A stretch of DNA of 64,000 nt. Origin: Lachnospiraceae bacterium. Lineage in GTDB: Bacteria; Bacillota; Clostridia; Lachnospirales; Anaerotignaceae. Positions 16,681 to 25,190 of this stretch are shown here, in pieces. Below the pieces are notes generated by a model, which was not told where the DNA came from, ran no database searches, and was given only the letters and a program-made list of their open reading frames with translations. The DNA lies in contig DPJA01000009.1 in NCBI GenBank assembly GCA_003543235.1, positions 62,001-126,000 on the forward strand, in the 5' to 3' direction. The translations under genes and the position numbers were made by a program. Position 1 is the stretch's first letter, and the number at the start of each line of letters is the position of its first letter.

Positions 16681-17429
16681 CAACCAAACCTCCCCGTTAT
16701 ATAATCCTCTGTACGTTTGTTTTTAGGCATTGAGAATATTCGCTCTGTTTCACCAAACTCCACAACCTCGCCTAAATGGAAAAATGCTGTTTTGTCTGAA
16801 ATTCTTGCCGCCTGTTGCATATTATGTGTAACCATAACAATGGTATAATCCTTTTTAAGCTCCGCCACCAAATCCTCAATTTTCAAGGTGGATATTGGGT
16901 CAAGTGCACTTGTAGGCTCATCCATAAGTAAAACCTCTGGCTGTACTGCCAACGCCCTTGCAATACAAAGCCTCTGCTGCTGACCACCCGATAAACCTAA
17001 GGCACTTTTTTTCAGTCTGTCCTTAACCTCTTCCCAAATAGCTGCGTGTTTAAGTGATTTTTCAATAAGCTCATCTAAAATTTCTTTCTTTTTTATGCCA
17101 TGGGTACGTGGACCAAAAGCCACATTGTCATAAATGCTCATAGGAAATGGATTGGGACTTTGGAAAACCATGCCTACTCTTTTTCGCAGCACATTTACAT
17201 CAATGTCTTTGTATACATCTGTTCCGGAAAGAGTTATTTGTCCCTCAACTCTACACCCAACTATCAAATCATTCATTCTATTAATAGATTTTAAAAGCGT
17301 ACTTTTACCACAGCCCGAAGGTCCAATAAAAGCAGTAATTTCTTTTTCTGGTATATTTATATTTACATCTTTAAGAGCTTTAAAATTTCCATAGTATAAA
17401 TCAAGGTTAGAAACCGTTATTTTATCCAT
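16680..17429 (-). CDS. pstB: Phosphate ABC transporter ATP-binding protein
   Basis: ATPase of the high-affinity phosphate importer, on the cytosolic face of PstCA. The protein has 249 residues, normal for PstB. Walker A is GPSGCGKST (about 33-41), Q-loop in VFQSPNPFPMSI, ABC signature LSGGQQQR (about 146-153), Walker B VLLMDEPTSALDP (about 165-177) and the switch histidine in MVTHNM. The VFQSPNPFP box is characteristic of PstB among ABC ATPases. ATG at 17429 overlaps the 3' end of pstA by 8 bases; the TGATG junction to phoU follows. Regulation follows the operon's candidate Pho boxes. Confidence 0.97.
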   Translation of the reverse strand: MDKITVSNLDLYYGNFKALKDVNINIPEKEITAFIGPSGCGKSTLLKSINRMNDLIVGCRVEGQITLSGTDVYKDIDVNVLRKRVGMVFQSPNPFPMSIYDNVAFGPRTHGIKKKEILDELIEKSLKHAAIWEEVKDRLKKSALGLSGGQQQRLCIARALAVQPEVLLMDEPTSALDPISTLKIEDLVAELKKDYTIVMVTHNMQQAARISDKTAFFHLGEVVEFGETERIFSMPKNKRTEDYITGRFG

Positions 17430-18270
17430 TTGTATTGTTACCCCCGAATTTTTTTGCCATAAAGCTTGACAGTGTGTTTATGCACATTACCATAACCAGC
17501 AATACAAATGCTGTTGCATACGCCTTATCTACATATAATCCTTCACTAGAAAGGCTATACATATGCACCGCAAGCGTACGGGTTGAGTCAAACAAAAAGT
17601 CCTTGCCCACAGGTACTTGTGCTACCGTACCTGCTGTATACATAAGTGCCGCTGTTTCCCCTGCAATTCGACCTGTTGCCAAAATAATCCCCGCCATAAT
17701 GCCAGGCAATGCTGACGGCAAAACTATACAAAACACAGTACGTAACCGCCCTGCACCTAATCCAAAACTACCCTCTCTAAAGGTTTTTGGTACAGCCAAA
17801 AGTGCCTCCTCGGTAGTACGCATAATAAGCGGAAGTATCATAAGTGCAACTGTACATGAACCTGCTAAAAGGCTCATTCCCCATTTAAGTGCTGTTACGA
17901 AAAACAGTAATCCAAACAGACCATAAACAATTGATGGTATGCCAGATAAGGTTTCTGCTGTAATACGAATAATCTTTACAAGCCTACTTCCCTGTGATGA
18001 ATATTCCACCAAAAATACTGCCGCAAAAACTCCTATAGGTACGGCAATAAGAAGTGAAATCAATGTCATAATAAGTGTGTTTATAAGTGCTGGCAAAAGA
18101 GATACGTTTTCAGAATTATATTTCCAATCAAACAAGTCACGGGAAAGATTTGGCACACCATTAACAAATATGTGCCATATAATAAGCACTATTACACCAA
18201 CAGTTAGTGCTGCCGAAACAAGCACCAACATTTTTAATACAATGCTTAGCAAATCTTTTTTGGATTTCAT
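17422..18270 (-). CDS. pstA: Phosphate ABC transporter permease PstA
   Basis: One of the two membrane subunits of the phosphate importer. The protein has 282 residues and about six membrane helices, the first near residues 12-33. The cytosolic EAA-type loop that contacts PstB is visible as EEALLAVPKTFREGSFGLGAGRLRTV (start near residue 153), followed by the conserved LPSALPGIMAGIILATGRIAGETAAL segment. The start ATG overlaps the pstC stop (ATGA), typical of coupled pst genes. It is the partner of PstC, with PstS delivering phosphate from outside. Confidence 0.96.
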   Translation of the reverse strand: MKSKKDLLSIVLKMLVLVSAALTVGVIVLIIWHIFVNGVPNLSRDLFDWKYNSENVSLLPALINTLIMTLISLLIAVPIGVFAAVFLVEYSSQGSRLVKIIRITAETLSGIPSIVYGLFGLLFFVTALKWGMSLLAGSCTVALMILPLIMRTTEEALLAVPKTFREGSFGLGAGRLRTVFCIVLPSALPGIMAGIILATGRIAGETAALMYTAGTVAQVPVGKDFLFDSTRTLAVHMYSLSSEGLYVDKAYATAFVLLVMVMCINTLSSFMAKKFGGNNTNG

Positions 18271-19118
18271 TTGTTATCTGCCTCCTTAAGCATTGCAAAA
18301 ATAAGGTTAATAATAAGTATAAACACAAACAGTACAACTCCTGTTGCAATAAGTGCCTCCCTGTGAAGGTCTGCCGCATAACCCATTTCCAGCACTATAT
18401 TACTGGTCATTGTACGAACACCTTTAAGTAATCCTTTAGGCATTCTAGCCTGATTACCTGCAACCATAATTACTGCCATTGTTTCGCCTATGGCACGTCC
18501 TATTCCAAGGACAATTCCTGCCATTATTCCCGACTTTGCCGCTGGAAGTACTGCAAAAAACACACTACGCTCGTGTGTTGCACCCAATGCCAAAGCACCT
18601 TGGTAATATTTATCAGGTACTGCCTTTATTGCTGCTTCACTTACACCTATAATGGTGGGCAATATCATAATTCCCAACAAAAGACTTGCTGTAAGCATAC
18701 TGCTGCCCTTTCCGCCAAATGCGTCACGCACAAAGGGTACCATTACAACTAAACCAAAAAAACCATACACAACCGATGGTATACCTGCCATAAGTTCCGT
18801 AAGCGGCTTTATAAAATTATAAAGCCGCTTAGGACAAAAGTTTGACAGGAACACTGCTGTAAGTATGCCAACTGGTACTCCAATTAAAATGGCACCAGCT
18901 GTAACATATATACTGCCTGCTATCATTGGCAATATTCCGTATATATTGTTTTTTGGTTTCCACACAGTTCCAAACAAAAATTCGGAAACACCAATCTCTT
19001 TTATAGCTGGAAGTCCTCCTGCAAAGAGAAAAATACATATAACCGCTACTGCCAACACCGAAGTGCAAGCCGCTAGGCAAAATACCAACTTTGCAATTTT
19101 CTCACTTTTTTTATTCAT
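18267..19118 (-). CDS. pstC: Phosphate ABC transporter permease PstC
   Basis: Second membrane subunit of the Pst phosphate importer. The protein has 283 residues with about six membrane helices beginning at residues 10-33. The EAA-type loop is EAAIKAVPDKYYQGALALGATHERSV (start near 158), followed by LPAAKSGIMAGIVLGIGRAIGETMAV, the PstC signature. ATG at 19118 has SD AAGAGG. It lies 58 bp after pstS and overlaps pstA by four bases. Same operon and likely the same phosphate-starvation control. Confidence 0.96.
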   Translation of the reverse strand: MNKKSEKIAKLVFCLAACTSVLAVAVICIFLFAGGLPAIKEIGVSEFLFGTVWKPKNNIYGILPMIAGSIYVTAGAILIGVPVGILTAVFLSNFCPKRLYNFIKPLTELMAGIPSVVYGFFGLVVMVPFVRDAFGGKGSSMLTASLLLGIMILPTIIGVSEAAIKAVPDKYYQGALALGATHERSVFFAVLPAAKSGIMAGIVLGIGRAIGETMAVIMVAGNQARMPKGLLKGVRTMTSNIVLEMGYAADLHREALIATGVVLFVFILIINLIFAMLKEADNK

Positions 19119-19176
19119 ATAATACCTCTTAATATTAGGAGATTAAATAAGTCTTTTGTTTAAACTTTTTCCTTAA

Positions 19177-20109
19177 TTATTTAGCTAATTCACTCCACTG
19201 TGTTGTTTCTCCAGTGAATATTGATTTAATATTGTCTGATGTAAGTTCGTTTACTGAATTATCTTTGTTTACAACAACTGCAATACCGTCAATAGCTATT
19301 ACTGTAGGTGTAAGTCCTGCCTCTTTTTCGCTGTCTTTAAGTTCTCTTGATGCCATACCGATGTCGCAAATTCCATCAATTGCAGAGTTCATGCCTGTAG
19401 TGGAATCACTTTGCTGAACTTCAATATCAACATTAGGGTTAATTGCTGCATATGCCTCTTTAAGTTTTTCCATAACAGGTGTTACAGATGATGAACCTGC
19501 TACAATTATTTTTCCTGTTGTTTTACCACCATCAAATGCTTTTCCGTCAACTGATGAAATATAACCTGCACTCTCAACTACTGCCTGACCTTCAGCACTT
19601 AAAATAAAGTTTATAAAATCCTGTGCTGTTTCAGTTACATTTTTGCCTGTTGCAATGTTAAATGGTCTTGATATTTTATAAGTACCGCTTTTAATGTTTT
19701 CTACAGTTGCTTCTGCTCCATCTATATTAAGAGCCTTAACTGTGTCGTTAAGTGAGCCTAAAGATATGTATCCAATAGCTGCTTTATTGCCTGCTACTGT
19801 TGTCATCATTACAGCTGTGGAATTTGAAATGTCTGCTTCCTCTGTTGTATTATCAACTTTCTCTCCTGCTTCGTTCTTCTCCTCTATGCCGAAAAGTTCA
19901 ATAAATGCTCCTCTTGTACCAGAACCATCTTCACGAGATACTACAGTAATGTCACCGTCAACTGCTGTTGGTTCTTCCACTTTTGCGGTTTCTTCTTGCT
20001 TTGTTTCCTGTTCTGCTGTACCCGCCTGATTATTGCTTGTTGAACCACAACCAGCCATCATTGATACTATAACCGCTGTGCTAAAAATAATACCTACTAT
20101 TTTCTTCAT
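19177..20109 (-). CDS. pstS: Phosphate-binding lipoprotein PstS
   Basis: Extracellular phosphate-binding protein anchored by lipid, feeding PstCA. I choose ATG 20109 (MKKIVGII...), because AAAGGAG lies 8 nt upstream; a longer reading from TTG 20130 would swallow this SD. The product has 310 residues: signal peptide 1-20 with lipobox MAGC (C21), an acidic/Thr-Gln linker to about 45, then a PBP fold with SREDGSGTRGAF (near 57-68) and GSSSVTPVMEKL (near 209-220), both phosphate-binding loops. First gene of the operon, below candidate Pho boxes at 20169-20208. Confidence 0.95.
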   Translation of the reverse strand: MKKIVGIIFSTAVIVSMMAGCGSTSNNQAGTAEQETKQEETAKVEEPTAVDGDITVVSREDGSGTRGAFIELFGIEEKNEAGEKVDNTTEEADISNSTAVMMTTVAGNKAAIGYISLGSLNDTVKALNIDGAEATVENIKSGTYKISRPFNIATGKNVTETAQDFINFILSAEGQAVVESAGYISSVDGKAFDGGKTTGKIIVAGSSSVTPVMEKLKEAYAAINPNVDIEVQQSDSTTGMNSAIDGICDIGMASRELKDSEKEAGLTPTVIAIDGIAVVVNKDNSVNELTSDNIKSIFTGETTQWSELAK

Positions 20110-20168
20110 CTCTTCATTCTCCTTTATCAACTAGGGTTTTAACTACAGGTACCATGATAAGGTTAATT

Positions 20169-20208
20169 TGTAAAATCTACACCCTTACATTTGTGAAATC
20201 AGTGTAAA
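20169..20208 (-). promoter_or_regulatory. Candidate PhoP/PhoB boxes upstream of pstS
   Basis: On the minus strand three TT(T/C)ACA hexamers occur at 20208-20203, 20197-20192 and 20174-20169, spaced 11 and 23 nt apart (one and about two helical turns). This direct-repeat layout resembles PhoP boxes of Firmicutes. It sits 60-100 nt above pstS. No clear -10 is seen. Confidence 0.5.
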
Positions 20209-20226
20209 GTCTTAAAATATAATACA

Positions 20227-20277
20227 AAAAAAGACACAACTCGCATATCTAATCTAAACATACGAATTGTGCCTTTT
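20227..20277 (-). terminator. Terminator of the HPr gene
   Basis: Read on the minus strand, AAAAAGGCACAATTCG pairs with CGAGTTGTGTCTTTTT through about 16 pairs using G·U wobbles. On the plus strand the same positions would be mismatches, so it functions for the minus transcript. Confidence 0.75.
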
Positions 20278-20321
20278 TCGTGCCTTTTCTTTTCTTAAGC
20301 TGTTTTTCAAGAATAATCTGT

Positions 20322-20582
20322 TTAATCCGTCATATTCTCGATATAGTTTATTACATTATTAAGAACCTCTTCCTCATCTTGGCCTTCAACTCTAATTGTA
20401 ACTTCACTGCCACAGTTAAGACTCATCATAAGAAGATTTAATATGCTTTTTGCATTAGCTTGTTTATTGTCTTTTATAATGGTAATGTCACACTTAAATT
20501 TATATACAAAAGATACAAATTTAGATGATGCCCTTGCGTGCATACCAAGCTTATTCAAAATAGTTACATTTCTTTCTACCAC
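20322..20582 (-). CDS. HPr-family phosphocarrier protein
   Basis: 86-residue HPr-fold protein. The PTS phosphorylation site His15 (GMHARASSKF) and the regulatory Ser46 (AKSILNLL) are both at canonical positions, so it is an HPr rather than a Crh. It departs from the consensus HARPA in having alanine at 18 instead of proline. No ptsI or PTS permease is nearby, so it may work in PTS sugar uptake, in CcpA-type catabolite control, or both. ATG at 20582 follows SD GGAGGG. It is a single gene with its own terminator, divergent from metG; a TATAAT-like -10 lies near 20664-20669 on the minus strand. Confidence 0.88.
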   Translation of the reverse strand: MVERNVTILNKLGMHARASSKFVSFVYKFKCDITIIKDNKQANAKSILNLLMMSLNCGSEVTIRVEGQDEEEVLNNVINYIENMTD

Positions 20583-20812
20583 AGTATTCCCTCCAACATT
20601 AAAAATTTCCCATTGTTATCTTGGCATAATGTTACCATATGCACTCAAACTTTGCAATCAGTATTATAGATAATAAAATTGCCCAAAACATCTGTTTTTA
20701 AGCTAAATCCCACAAAAGAATTTACCTATTAAAGTACATATCGTTAATTAGTATGCTTTTTGACCAAAATATTCACTGTATTAGCTATATGTGATGCAGG
20801 AAAGAAATTATT

Positions 20813-20841
20813 TTGCTTTTTTTGTCCAAAACAGCTATAAT
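20813..20841 (+). promoter_or_regulatory. Promoter of metG
   Basis: TTGCTT (20813-20818), a 17-nt spacer and TATAAT (20836-20841), giving a start near 20848. It lies inside the longer possible reading frame of metG and so supports the shorter TTG start. The remainder of the 20583-20895 gap is AT-rich and holds no other feature I can support. Confidence 0.6.
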
Positions 20842-20895
20842 AACTACCATGAAATGCTAAACCGTATAAATATAATATACTTTGGAGGGATTATT

Positions 20896-22860
20896 TTGCA
20901 AGGAGAAAAATTTTATATAACCACACCTATTTATTACCCAAGTGATAAACTGCACATAGGTCATTCTTACTGCACAGTTGCAGCAGATGCTATGGCACGC
21001 TATAAAAGACTTCGTGGCTACGATGTTATGTTCCTTACAGGCTCAGACGAGCATGGGCAAAAAATTGAACGAATTGCTACAAGCCAAAATGTTACACCAA
21101 AGCAGTATGTAGATAAAATTGTGTCTGGCATAAAAGAACTTTGGAGTTCTCTGGATATTTCATATGACAAATTTATACGTACAACAGATGAACAGCACGT
21201 TGAGGCAATTAAAAAAATATTCAAAACTCTTTATGATAAAGGTGATATATATAAATCGGAATATGAAGGCTGGTACTGCACTCCTTGTGAAACCTTTTTT
21301 ACAGAGCATCAACTTGTGGATGGAAAATGTCCTGACTGTGGTCGTGATGTTGAAAAGTTAAAGGAAGAAAGCTACTTTTTCAGACTTTCAAAATATCAAG
21401 ATAGGCTTATTAAACATATAGAGGACAACCCTGGATTCATTTCTCCTGCTTCACGTCAAACAGAAATGCTTTCCAATTTTTTAAGACCGGGCCTTGATGA
21501 CCTTTGTGTAAGCCGTACTTCTTTTAAGTGGGGAATTCCTGTAGATTTTGACCCTGGACATATTGTTTATGTTTGGGTTGATGCTCTTTCAAACTATATT
21601 ACGGCTCTTGGCTATGATACAGACAATGACGAATTGTTTAAAAAATATTGGCCTGCCGATGTTCACCTTGTTGGCAAAGAAATAGTTCGTTTTCACACTA
21701 TTATTTGGCCCGCAATGCTTATGGCTCTTGATTTACCACTTCCTAAAAAGGTTTTTGGTCACGGTTGGCTTATTATTGACGGTGGAAAAATGTCAAAATC
21801 TAAGGGCAATGTTGTAGACCCTAAGGTTTTGGTTGATAAATACGGTCTTGATGCCATTCGCTACTTCCTTTTAAGAGAAGTTGCCTTTGGACAAGACGGA
21901 AATTTTACAAACGAGGCACTTATTCAGCGTATTAACTCTGACCTTGCCAATGACCTTGGAAACCTGGTGTCCAGAACAGTTGGAATGATAGAGAAATATT
22001 TCGGCAATACGTTGCCATCTCAGCAAGACAGCACAGAATTTGACCTTAGCCTTATTGAAACAGCAGCAGCAACTGTTGAAAAATTTGAAGGCTATATGGA
22101 CAGAATGCTTTTCAGCGATGCTTTAAGTGAACTTTGGGTGCTTATACGCCGCACCAACAAATACATTGACGAAACTCAGCCTTGGGTACTTTGCAAAGAC
22201 GAAGAAAAGCAGTCAATGCTTGCAGGTGCATTATATAACGTGTCAGAAAGCATACGTATTATTTCTATAATGATTCAGCCATTTATGACACACGCACCAA
22301 AGCTTATATGGCAACAGTTTAATATTACTGACCCAAGTCTTACTGAATGGGATTCCATTAAAAAATGGGGATTACTTGCACATGACCTTTCGGTTACAAA
22401 AGGAGATATAATTTTCCCACGTATCGACATGAAAAAGGAGCTTGCAGAGCTTGAAGCTGCACTTAAAGTAGCACAGTCCGAAAGCATTGCAAACCAAACA
22501 TCCAAAAAAGCTGAAGAAGAAAAGGAAGTATTTGAAGAAATAACAATTGATGACTTCTGTAAAGTTCAACTTGTAACTGGTGAGGTTATTGCCAGCGAAC
22601 CTGTTAAAGGCAGCAAGAAATTGCTTAAAAATACCGTTAAACTTGATGATGAAACCAGAACTATCCTCTCTGGCATTGCAAAATATTACACACCAGTGGA
22701 AATGGTAGGAAAAAAGGTTATTGTTGTTGCCAACCTTGCACCACGTAAAATGATGGGCGAGATTTCTCATGGAATGATACTTTGTGCTGAAGACGTTGAT
22801 GGAAACCTTTCACTGGCAACTGATGACAAACAGTTTGAAAGCGGCTGTGAAATAAGATAA
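20896..22860 (+). CDS. metG: Methionyl-tRNA synthetase with C-terminal tRNA-binding domain
   Basis: Charges both tRNA-Met species. I place the start at TTG 20896 (product MQGEKFYITTPIYY...), preceded by GGAGGG 6-7 nt upstream; an in-frame ATG at 20791 would add 35 residues absent from the family and lies above the promoter. The product has 654 residues. HIGH is LHIGH (19-23), KMSKS is 298-302, and a zinc knuckle CTPC...CPDC lies near 127-147. The C-terminal ~105 residues (from VQLVTGEVIASEP) form the EMAP/Trbp111-type tRNA-binding domain. A strong terminator separates it from tatD. Assignment is firm; no riboswitch or T-box seen upstream. Confidence 0.96.
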   Translation: MQGEKFYITTPIYYPSDKLHIGHSYCTVAADAMARYKRLRGYDVMFLTGSDEHGQKIERIATSQNVTPKQYVDKIVSGIKELWSSLDISYDKFIRTTDEQHVEAIKKIFKTLYDKGDIYKSEYEGWYCTPCETFFTEHQLVDGKCPDCGRDVEKLKEESYFFRLSKYQDRLIKHIEDNPGFISPASRQTEMLSNFLRPGLDDLCVSRTSFKWGIPVDFDPGHIVYVWVDALSNYITALGYDTDNDELFKKYWPADVHLVGKEIVRFHTIIWPAMLMALDLPLPKKVFGHGWLIIDGGKMSKSKGNVVDPKVLVDKYGLDAIRYFLLREVAFGQDGNFTNEALIQRINSDLANDLGNLVSRTVGMIEKYFGNTLPSQQDSTEFDLSLIETAAATVEKFEGYMDRMLFSDALSELWVLIRRTNKYIDETQPWVLCKDEEKQSMLAGALYNVSESIRIISIMIQPFMTHAPKLIWQQFNITDPSLTEWDSIKKWGLLAHDLSVTKGDIIFPRIDMKKELAELEAALKVAQSESIANQTSKKAEEEKEVFEEITIDDFCKVQLVTGEVIASEPVKGSKKLLKNTVKLDDETRTILSGIAKYYTPVEMVGKKVIVVANLAPRKMMGEISHGMILCAEDVDGNLSLATDDKQFESGCEIR

Positions 22861-22867
22861 TAATGGT

Positions 22868-22898
22868 AAAAACCTTGGGGCATAGCCCCAAGGTTTTT
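22868..22898 (+). terminator. Strong intrinsic terminator between metG and tatD
   Basis: A 13-bp perfect stem, AAAAACCTTGGGG and CCCCAAGGTTTTT, around a 5-nt loop with T-run. It is only 19 nt before the tatD start, so tatD depends on read-through or an unseen promoter. Confidence 0.9.
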
Positions 22899-22916
22899 TA
22901 GAAATGGAGGAATAAA

Positions 22917-23681
22917 ATGTATTTTGATAGCCACGCACACTATGACGACAAACAATTTAATAACGATAGAGATGAGCTTCTTACTAGAATGCACGCCGAA
23001 AGTGTAAGCTATATACTAAACTCTGGCGAAAGCATGGGTGCAATAAAAACTGGATTGCAGCTTGCGGAAAAATATCCGTTTATATACACCGCCGTTGGTG
23101 TCCATCCACATAATGTAAAAAATATGACTGACGCCGACCTTGCCGTTTTAAAGCTCTATTCAAAAAAAGATAAGGTAATGGCAATTGGCGAAATTGGTCT
23201 TGACTACTTTTATGATAATTCTCCCAGGGATTTACAACGCCACTGGTTTAAAAAACAACTTCAATTGGCAAAAGAGGTTAATTTGCCAGTCATCATTCAT
23301 TCTCGTGATGCTGCACAGGAATGCTTTGATATAATTAAAGAAAGCGGTGTAAATAAAGGCGTTATCCATTGCTACAGTGGTAATACACAAATGGCATTGG
23401 ACTATATATCAATGGGCTATTATCTGGGCATAGGTGGTGTTCTTACCTATAATAATGCAAAAAAAACTGTAGCAGTTGTTGATGCTGTGCCTATAGAACG
23501 AATAGTTATAGAAACTGACTGCCCTTATCTATCTCCTGTACCAAACCGTGGAAAACGCAACGATTCACTTAACCTTAAATACGTTGTTGATAAAATAGCT
23601 GAAATAAAAAATATGTCACATGATGATGTGGCACGCATAACCACAGCTAATGCTAAATCACTATATTCAATTAAGAATTAA
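22917..23681 (+). CDS. tatD: TatD family metal-dependent hydrolase (DNase)
   Basis: TIM-barrel metallo-hydrolase of 254 residues with nuclease (3'-5' DNase) activity in studied members. Metal ligands are HAH (6-8, in DSHAHYDD), the glutamate of GEIGLDYFYD (about 92-101), histidines in VIIHSRDA and VIHCYSGN, and the aspartate of ETDCPYLSP. ATG at 22917 has SD GGAGG. In Firmicutes tatD often follows metG, as here, sometimes before rnmV and ksgA, which are absent. The role in DNA repair or turnover is inferred from family. Confidence 0.93.
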   Translation: MYFDSHAHYDDKQFNNDRDELLTRMHAESVSYILNSGESMGAIKTGLQLAEKYPFIYTAVGVHPHNVKNMTDADLAVLKLYSKKDKVMAIGEIGLDYFYDNSPRDLQRHWFKKQLQLAKEVNLPVIIHSRDAAQECFDIIKESGVNKGVIHCYSGNTQMALDYISMGYYLGIGGVLTYNNAKKTVAVVDAVPIERIVIETDCPYLSPVPNRGKRNDSLNLKYVVDKIAEIKNMSHDDVARITTANAKSLYSIKN

Positions 23682-23765
23682 ATTAAAAAACCATTAAATC
23701 TTGTTAATTTTAATAATTTTGACCAAAATGAAAATAGGTAATTTTAATTTTTTTATTGTGATTTT

Positions 23766-23792
23766 AACTAAAATATACTAGTTGTTTTAGTT
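23766..23792. repeat. Small inverted repeat in the tatD/YabE-like gap
   Basis: AACTAAAA (23766-23773) and TTTTAGTT (23785-23792) around 11 nt. No T-run follows. It may be a weak tatD terminator. The rest of 23682-23890 is very AT-rich, and I see nothing else there. Confidence 0.35.
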
Positions 23793-23892
23793 GATTATGT
23801 AAATAACCTACTCGAATTTTCTTTTTATGCTTAGCTATTTGCATTAACTATTAACAAAATTTTATTCAAAACGCTCTATTTTTAAAAATCCG

Positions 23893-23921
23893 TTGCATAA
23901 TTGTTACAGATGTGTTAAAAT
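23893..23921 (+). promoter_or_regulatory. Promoter of the YabE-like gene
   Basis: TTGCAT (23893-23898), a 17-nt spacer and TAAAAT (23916-23921), placing the start near 23928, directly at the base of the leader hairpin. Confidence 0.6.
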
Positions 23922-23928
23922 ATAAGTC

Positions 23929-23991
23929 GTAAAGATTAATGAAGGATATGTCTGACTGGCATATCTTTTTCCATTCAACAGTTAATCTTAC
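23929..23991 (+). promoter_or_regulatory. Structured 5' leader (three-tier hairpin, candidate attenuator)
   Basis: Nested arms: GTAAAGATTAA (23929-23939) with TTAATCTTAC (23982-23991); TGAA (23940-23943) with TTCA (23974-23977); AAGGATATG (23942-23950) with CATATCTTT (23960-23968), followed by further T. The inner stem plus T-run looks like a short terminator. It does not match c-di-AMP, c-di-GMP or other riboswitch consensus sequences I know. Confidence 0.5.
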
Positions 23992-24079
23992 AAAAATAGT
24001 CAATAATAAACTAATAGGGTAAATCGGGATTAGAATTAAAGTTGTACAATAATAAAACCGAGTATCCGAGGAGGAAAAA

Positions 24080-25060
24080 ATGGCAAAACGACTTAGAGTA
24101 CTCTGTATGGTAATAATCTCACTAATTATTTGCACGGGTACAGTATCCGCCTATAACGGCGACAAAAAGACTGTTAGGGTTGTAGCCCTTGATTTAGACC
24201 AGACATTTTCAACATCAACCGAAACAGTTGGTGAATTCTTAACAGAAATTGGCATTCCAATAAGAGATGAATATTCAATCTCAAAAAACCTTAGTGACAA
24301 ATTAAGTGCCAACGATTATATCGAAATAAAAAGGTCCTTTCCCGTCACTATTAACATTGACGGCTCACCAAGAATGATTTATACAAGTAAAGAAACTGTG
24401 GGAGAAGTACTTTCCGACTACGAAAAAAATATTGGTTCAGATTATATTCTGAACGATATTCCCCAATCGACTAAAACAAAATCAAAAATGACCATAGACA
24501 TAACCACGGTAAAAGAAACTATCGTTACAGAAGTTCAAGCTATTCCTTTTAAAACTGATACTGTTAAAACTGACAGCCTTATAAAAGGTGAAGAACGTGT
24601 TGTTAATGAAGGTGTAGCAGGCGAAGCAACAATAACCACAAAAAATGTTTATGAGGGTACTGAAGTAGTATCTTCAGAGGAAATATCCAGAGTTGTTGTG
24701 GCACAGCCAGTTAACAAAGTTATTGAGGTAGGTAATGCAGACCCTGCTCCAAAGACAGCTTCCATTGATGGATACGAATATACATCCACAATTGGCGTAA
24801 CAGCTACAGGATATACCCCTCACGATGCAGGCTGTACTGGCATTACATCAACTGGTACCGTTGCTAAAAAAGGTAGTATAGCAGTTGACCCTAAAGTAAT
24901 TCCTTATGGAACCGAGCTTTACATACCTGGCTACGGATATGGTATTGCTGAAGACTGTGGTGGTGCAATAAAAGGAAATAGAATTGACCTTTGCTATGAA
25001 ACTAAATCTGAAGCCTTCAGTTGGGGCAGACAAAAAGTAACAATTTATATTCTTGGTTAA
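24080..25060 (+). CDS. YabE-like secreted cell-wall protein: two DUF348, G5 and 3D domains
   Basis: Exported protein of 326 residues related to YabE and the resuscitation-promoting-factor-like proteins. N-terminal signal/anchor helix (8-24, VSA cleavage region), two DUF348 modules (about 30-85 and 90-140), a G5 domain (about 143-217) and a C-terminal 3D domain (about 238-325) with the GYTPHDAGCTG start, IAVDPKVIPYGT and the aspartates of EDCGG and NRIDL. The 3D fold is a double-psi barrel related to lytic transglycosylases, so peptidoglycan hydrolysis during growth or germination is likely but unproven. ATG at 24080 has SD GAGGAGG. Promoter and structured leader precede it and a strong terminator follows. 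Confidence 0.9.
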   Translation: MAKRLRVLCMVIISLIICTGTVSAYNGDKKTVRVVALDLDQTFSTSTETVGEFLTEIGIPIRDEYSISKNLSDKLSANDYIEIKRSFPVTINIDGSPRMIYTSKETVGEVLSDYEKNIGSDYILNDIPQSTKTKSKMTIDITTVKETIVTEVQAIPFKTDTVKTDSLIKGEERVVNEGVAGEATITTKNVYEGTEVVSSEEISRVVVAQPVNKVIEVGNADPAPKTASIDGYEYTSTIGVTATGYTPHDAGCTGITSTGTVAKKGSIAVDPKVIPYGTELYIPGYGYGIAEDCGGAIKGNRIDLCYETKSEAFSWGRQKVTIYILG

Positions 25061-25063
25061 ACT

Positions 25064-25092
25064 AAAGGGAGCAGACAATGTCTGCTCCCTTT
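25064..25092 (+). terminator. Terminator of the YabE-like gene
   Basis: A 14-bp stem, AAAGGGAGCAGACA (25064-25077) and TGTCTGCTCCCTTT (25079-25092), almost directly abutting. The palindrome is nearly perfect, with A-rich flank upstream. Confidence 0.85.
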
Positions 25093-25134
25093 AAATCAAC
25101 TCGTTTTGCGACTTGATTTAGTTATTGGTATGCC

Positions 25135-25186
25135 AAAAGGCAGTGTTTTCACTTCAGGCTTAAAAGCCTTGAAAACACTGCCTTTT
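25135..25186. terminator. Strong terminator downstream of glmS
   Basis: Outer 17-bp stem AAAAGGCAGTGTTTTCA (25135-25151) with its complement at 25170-25186, plus an inner AGGCTT/AAGCCT stem, with T-run on both sides. It faces both the plus gene before it and glmS after it. Confidence 0.88.
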
Positions 25187-25190
25187 TTTG

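Noticed and set aside
20791..20895. N-terminal 35-residue extension of metG
   Set aside because: It has no SD, contains the promoter and is not found in MetRS; TTG 20896 with GGAGGG is better.
23929..24079. c-di-AMP (ydaO) or c-di-GMP riboswitch before the YabE-like gene
   Set aside because: The conserved sequence blocks of those classes are missing; only generic hairpins are seen.
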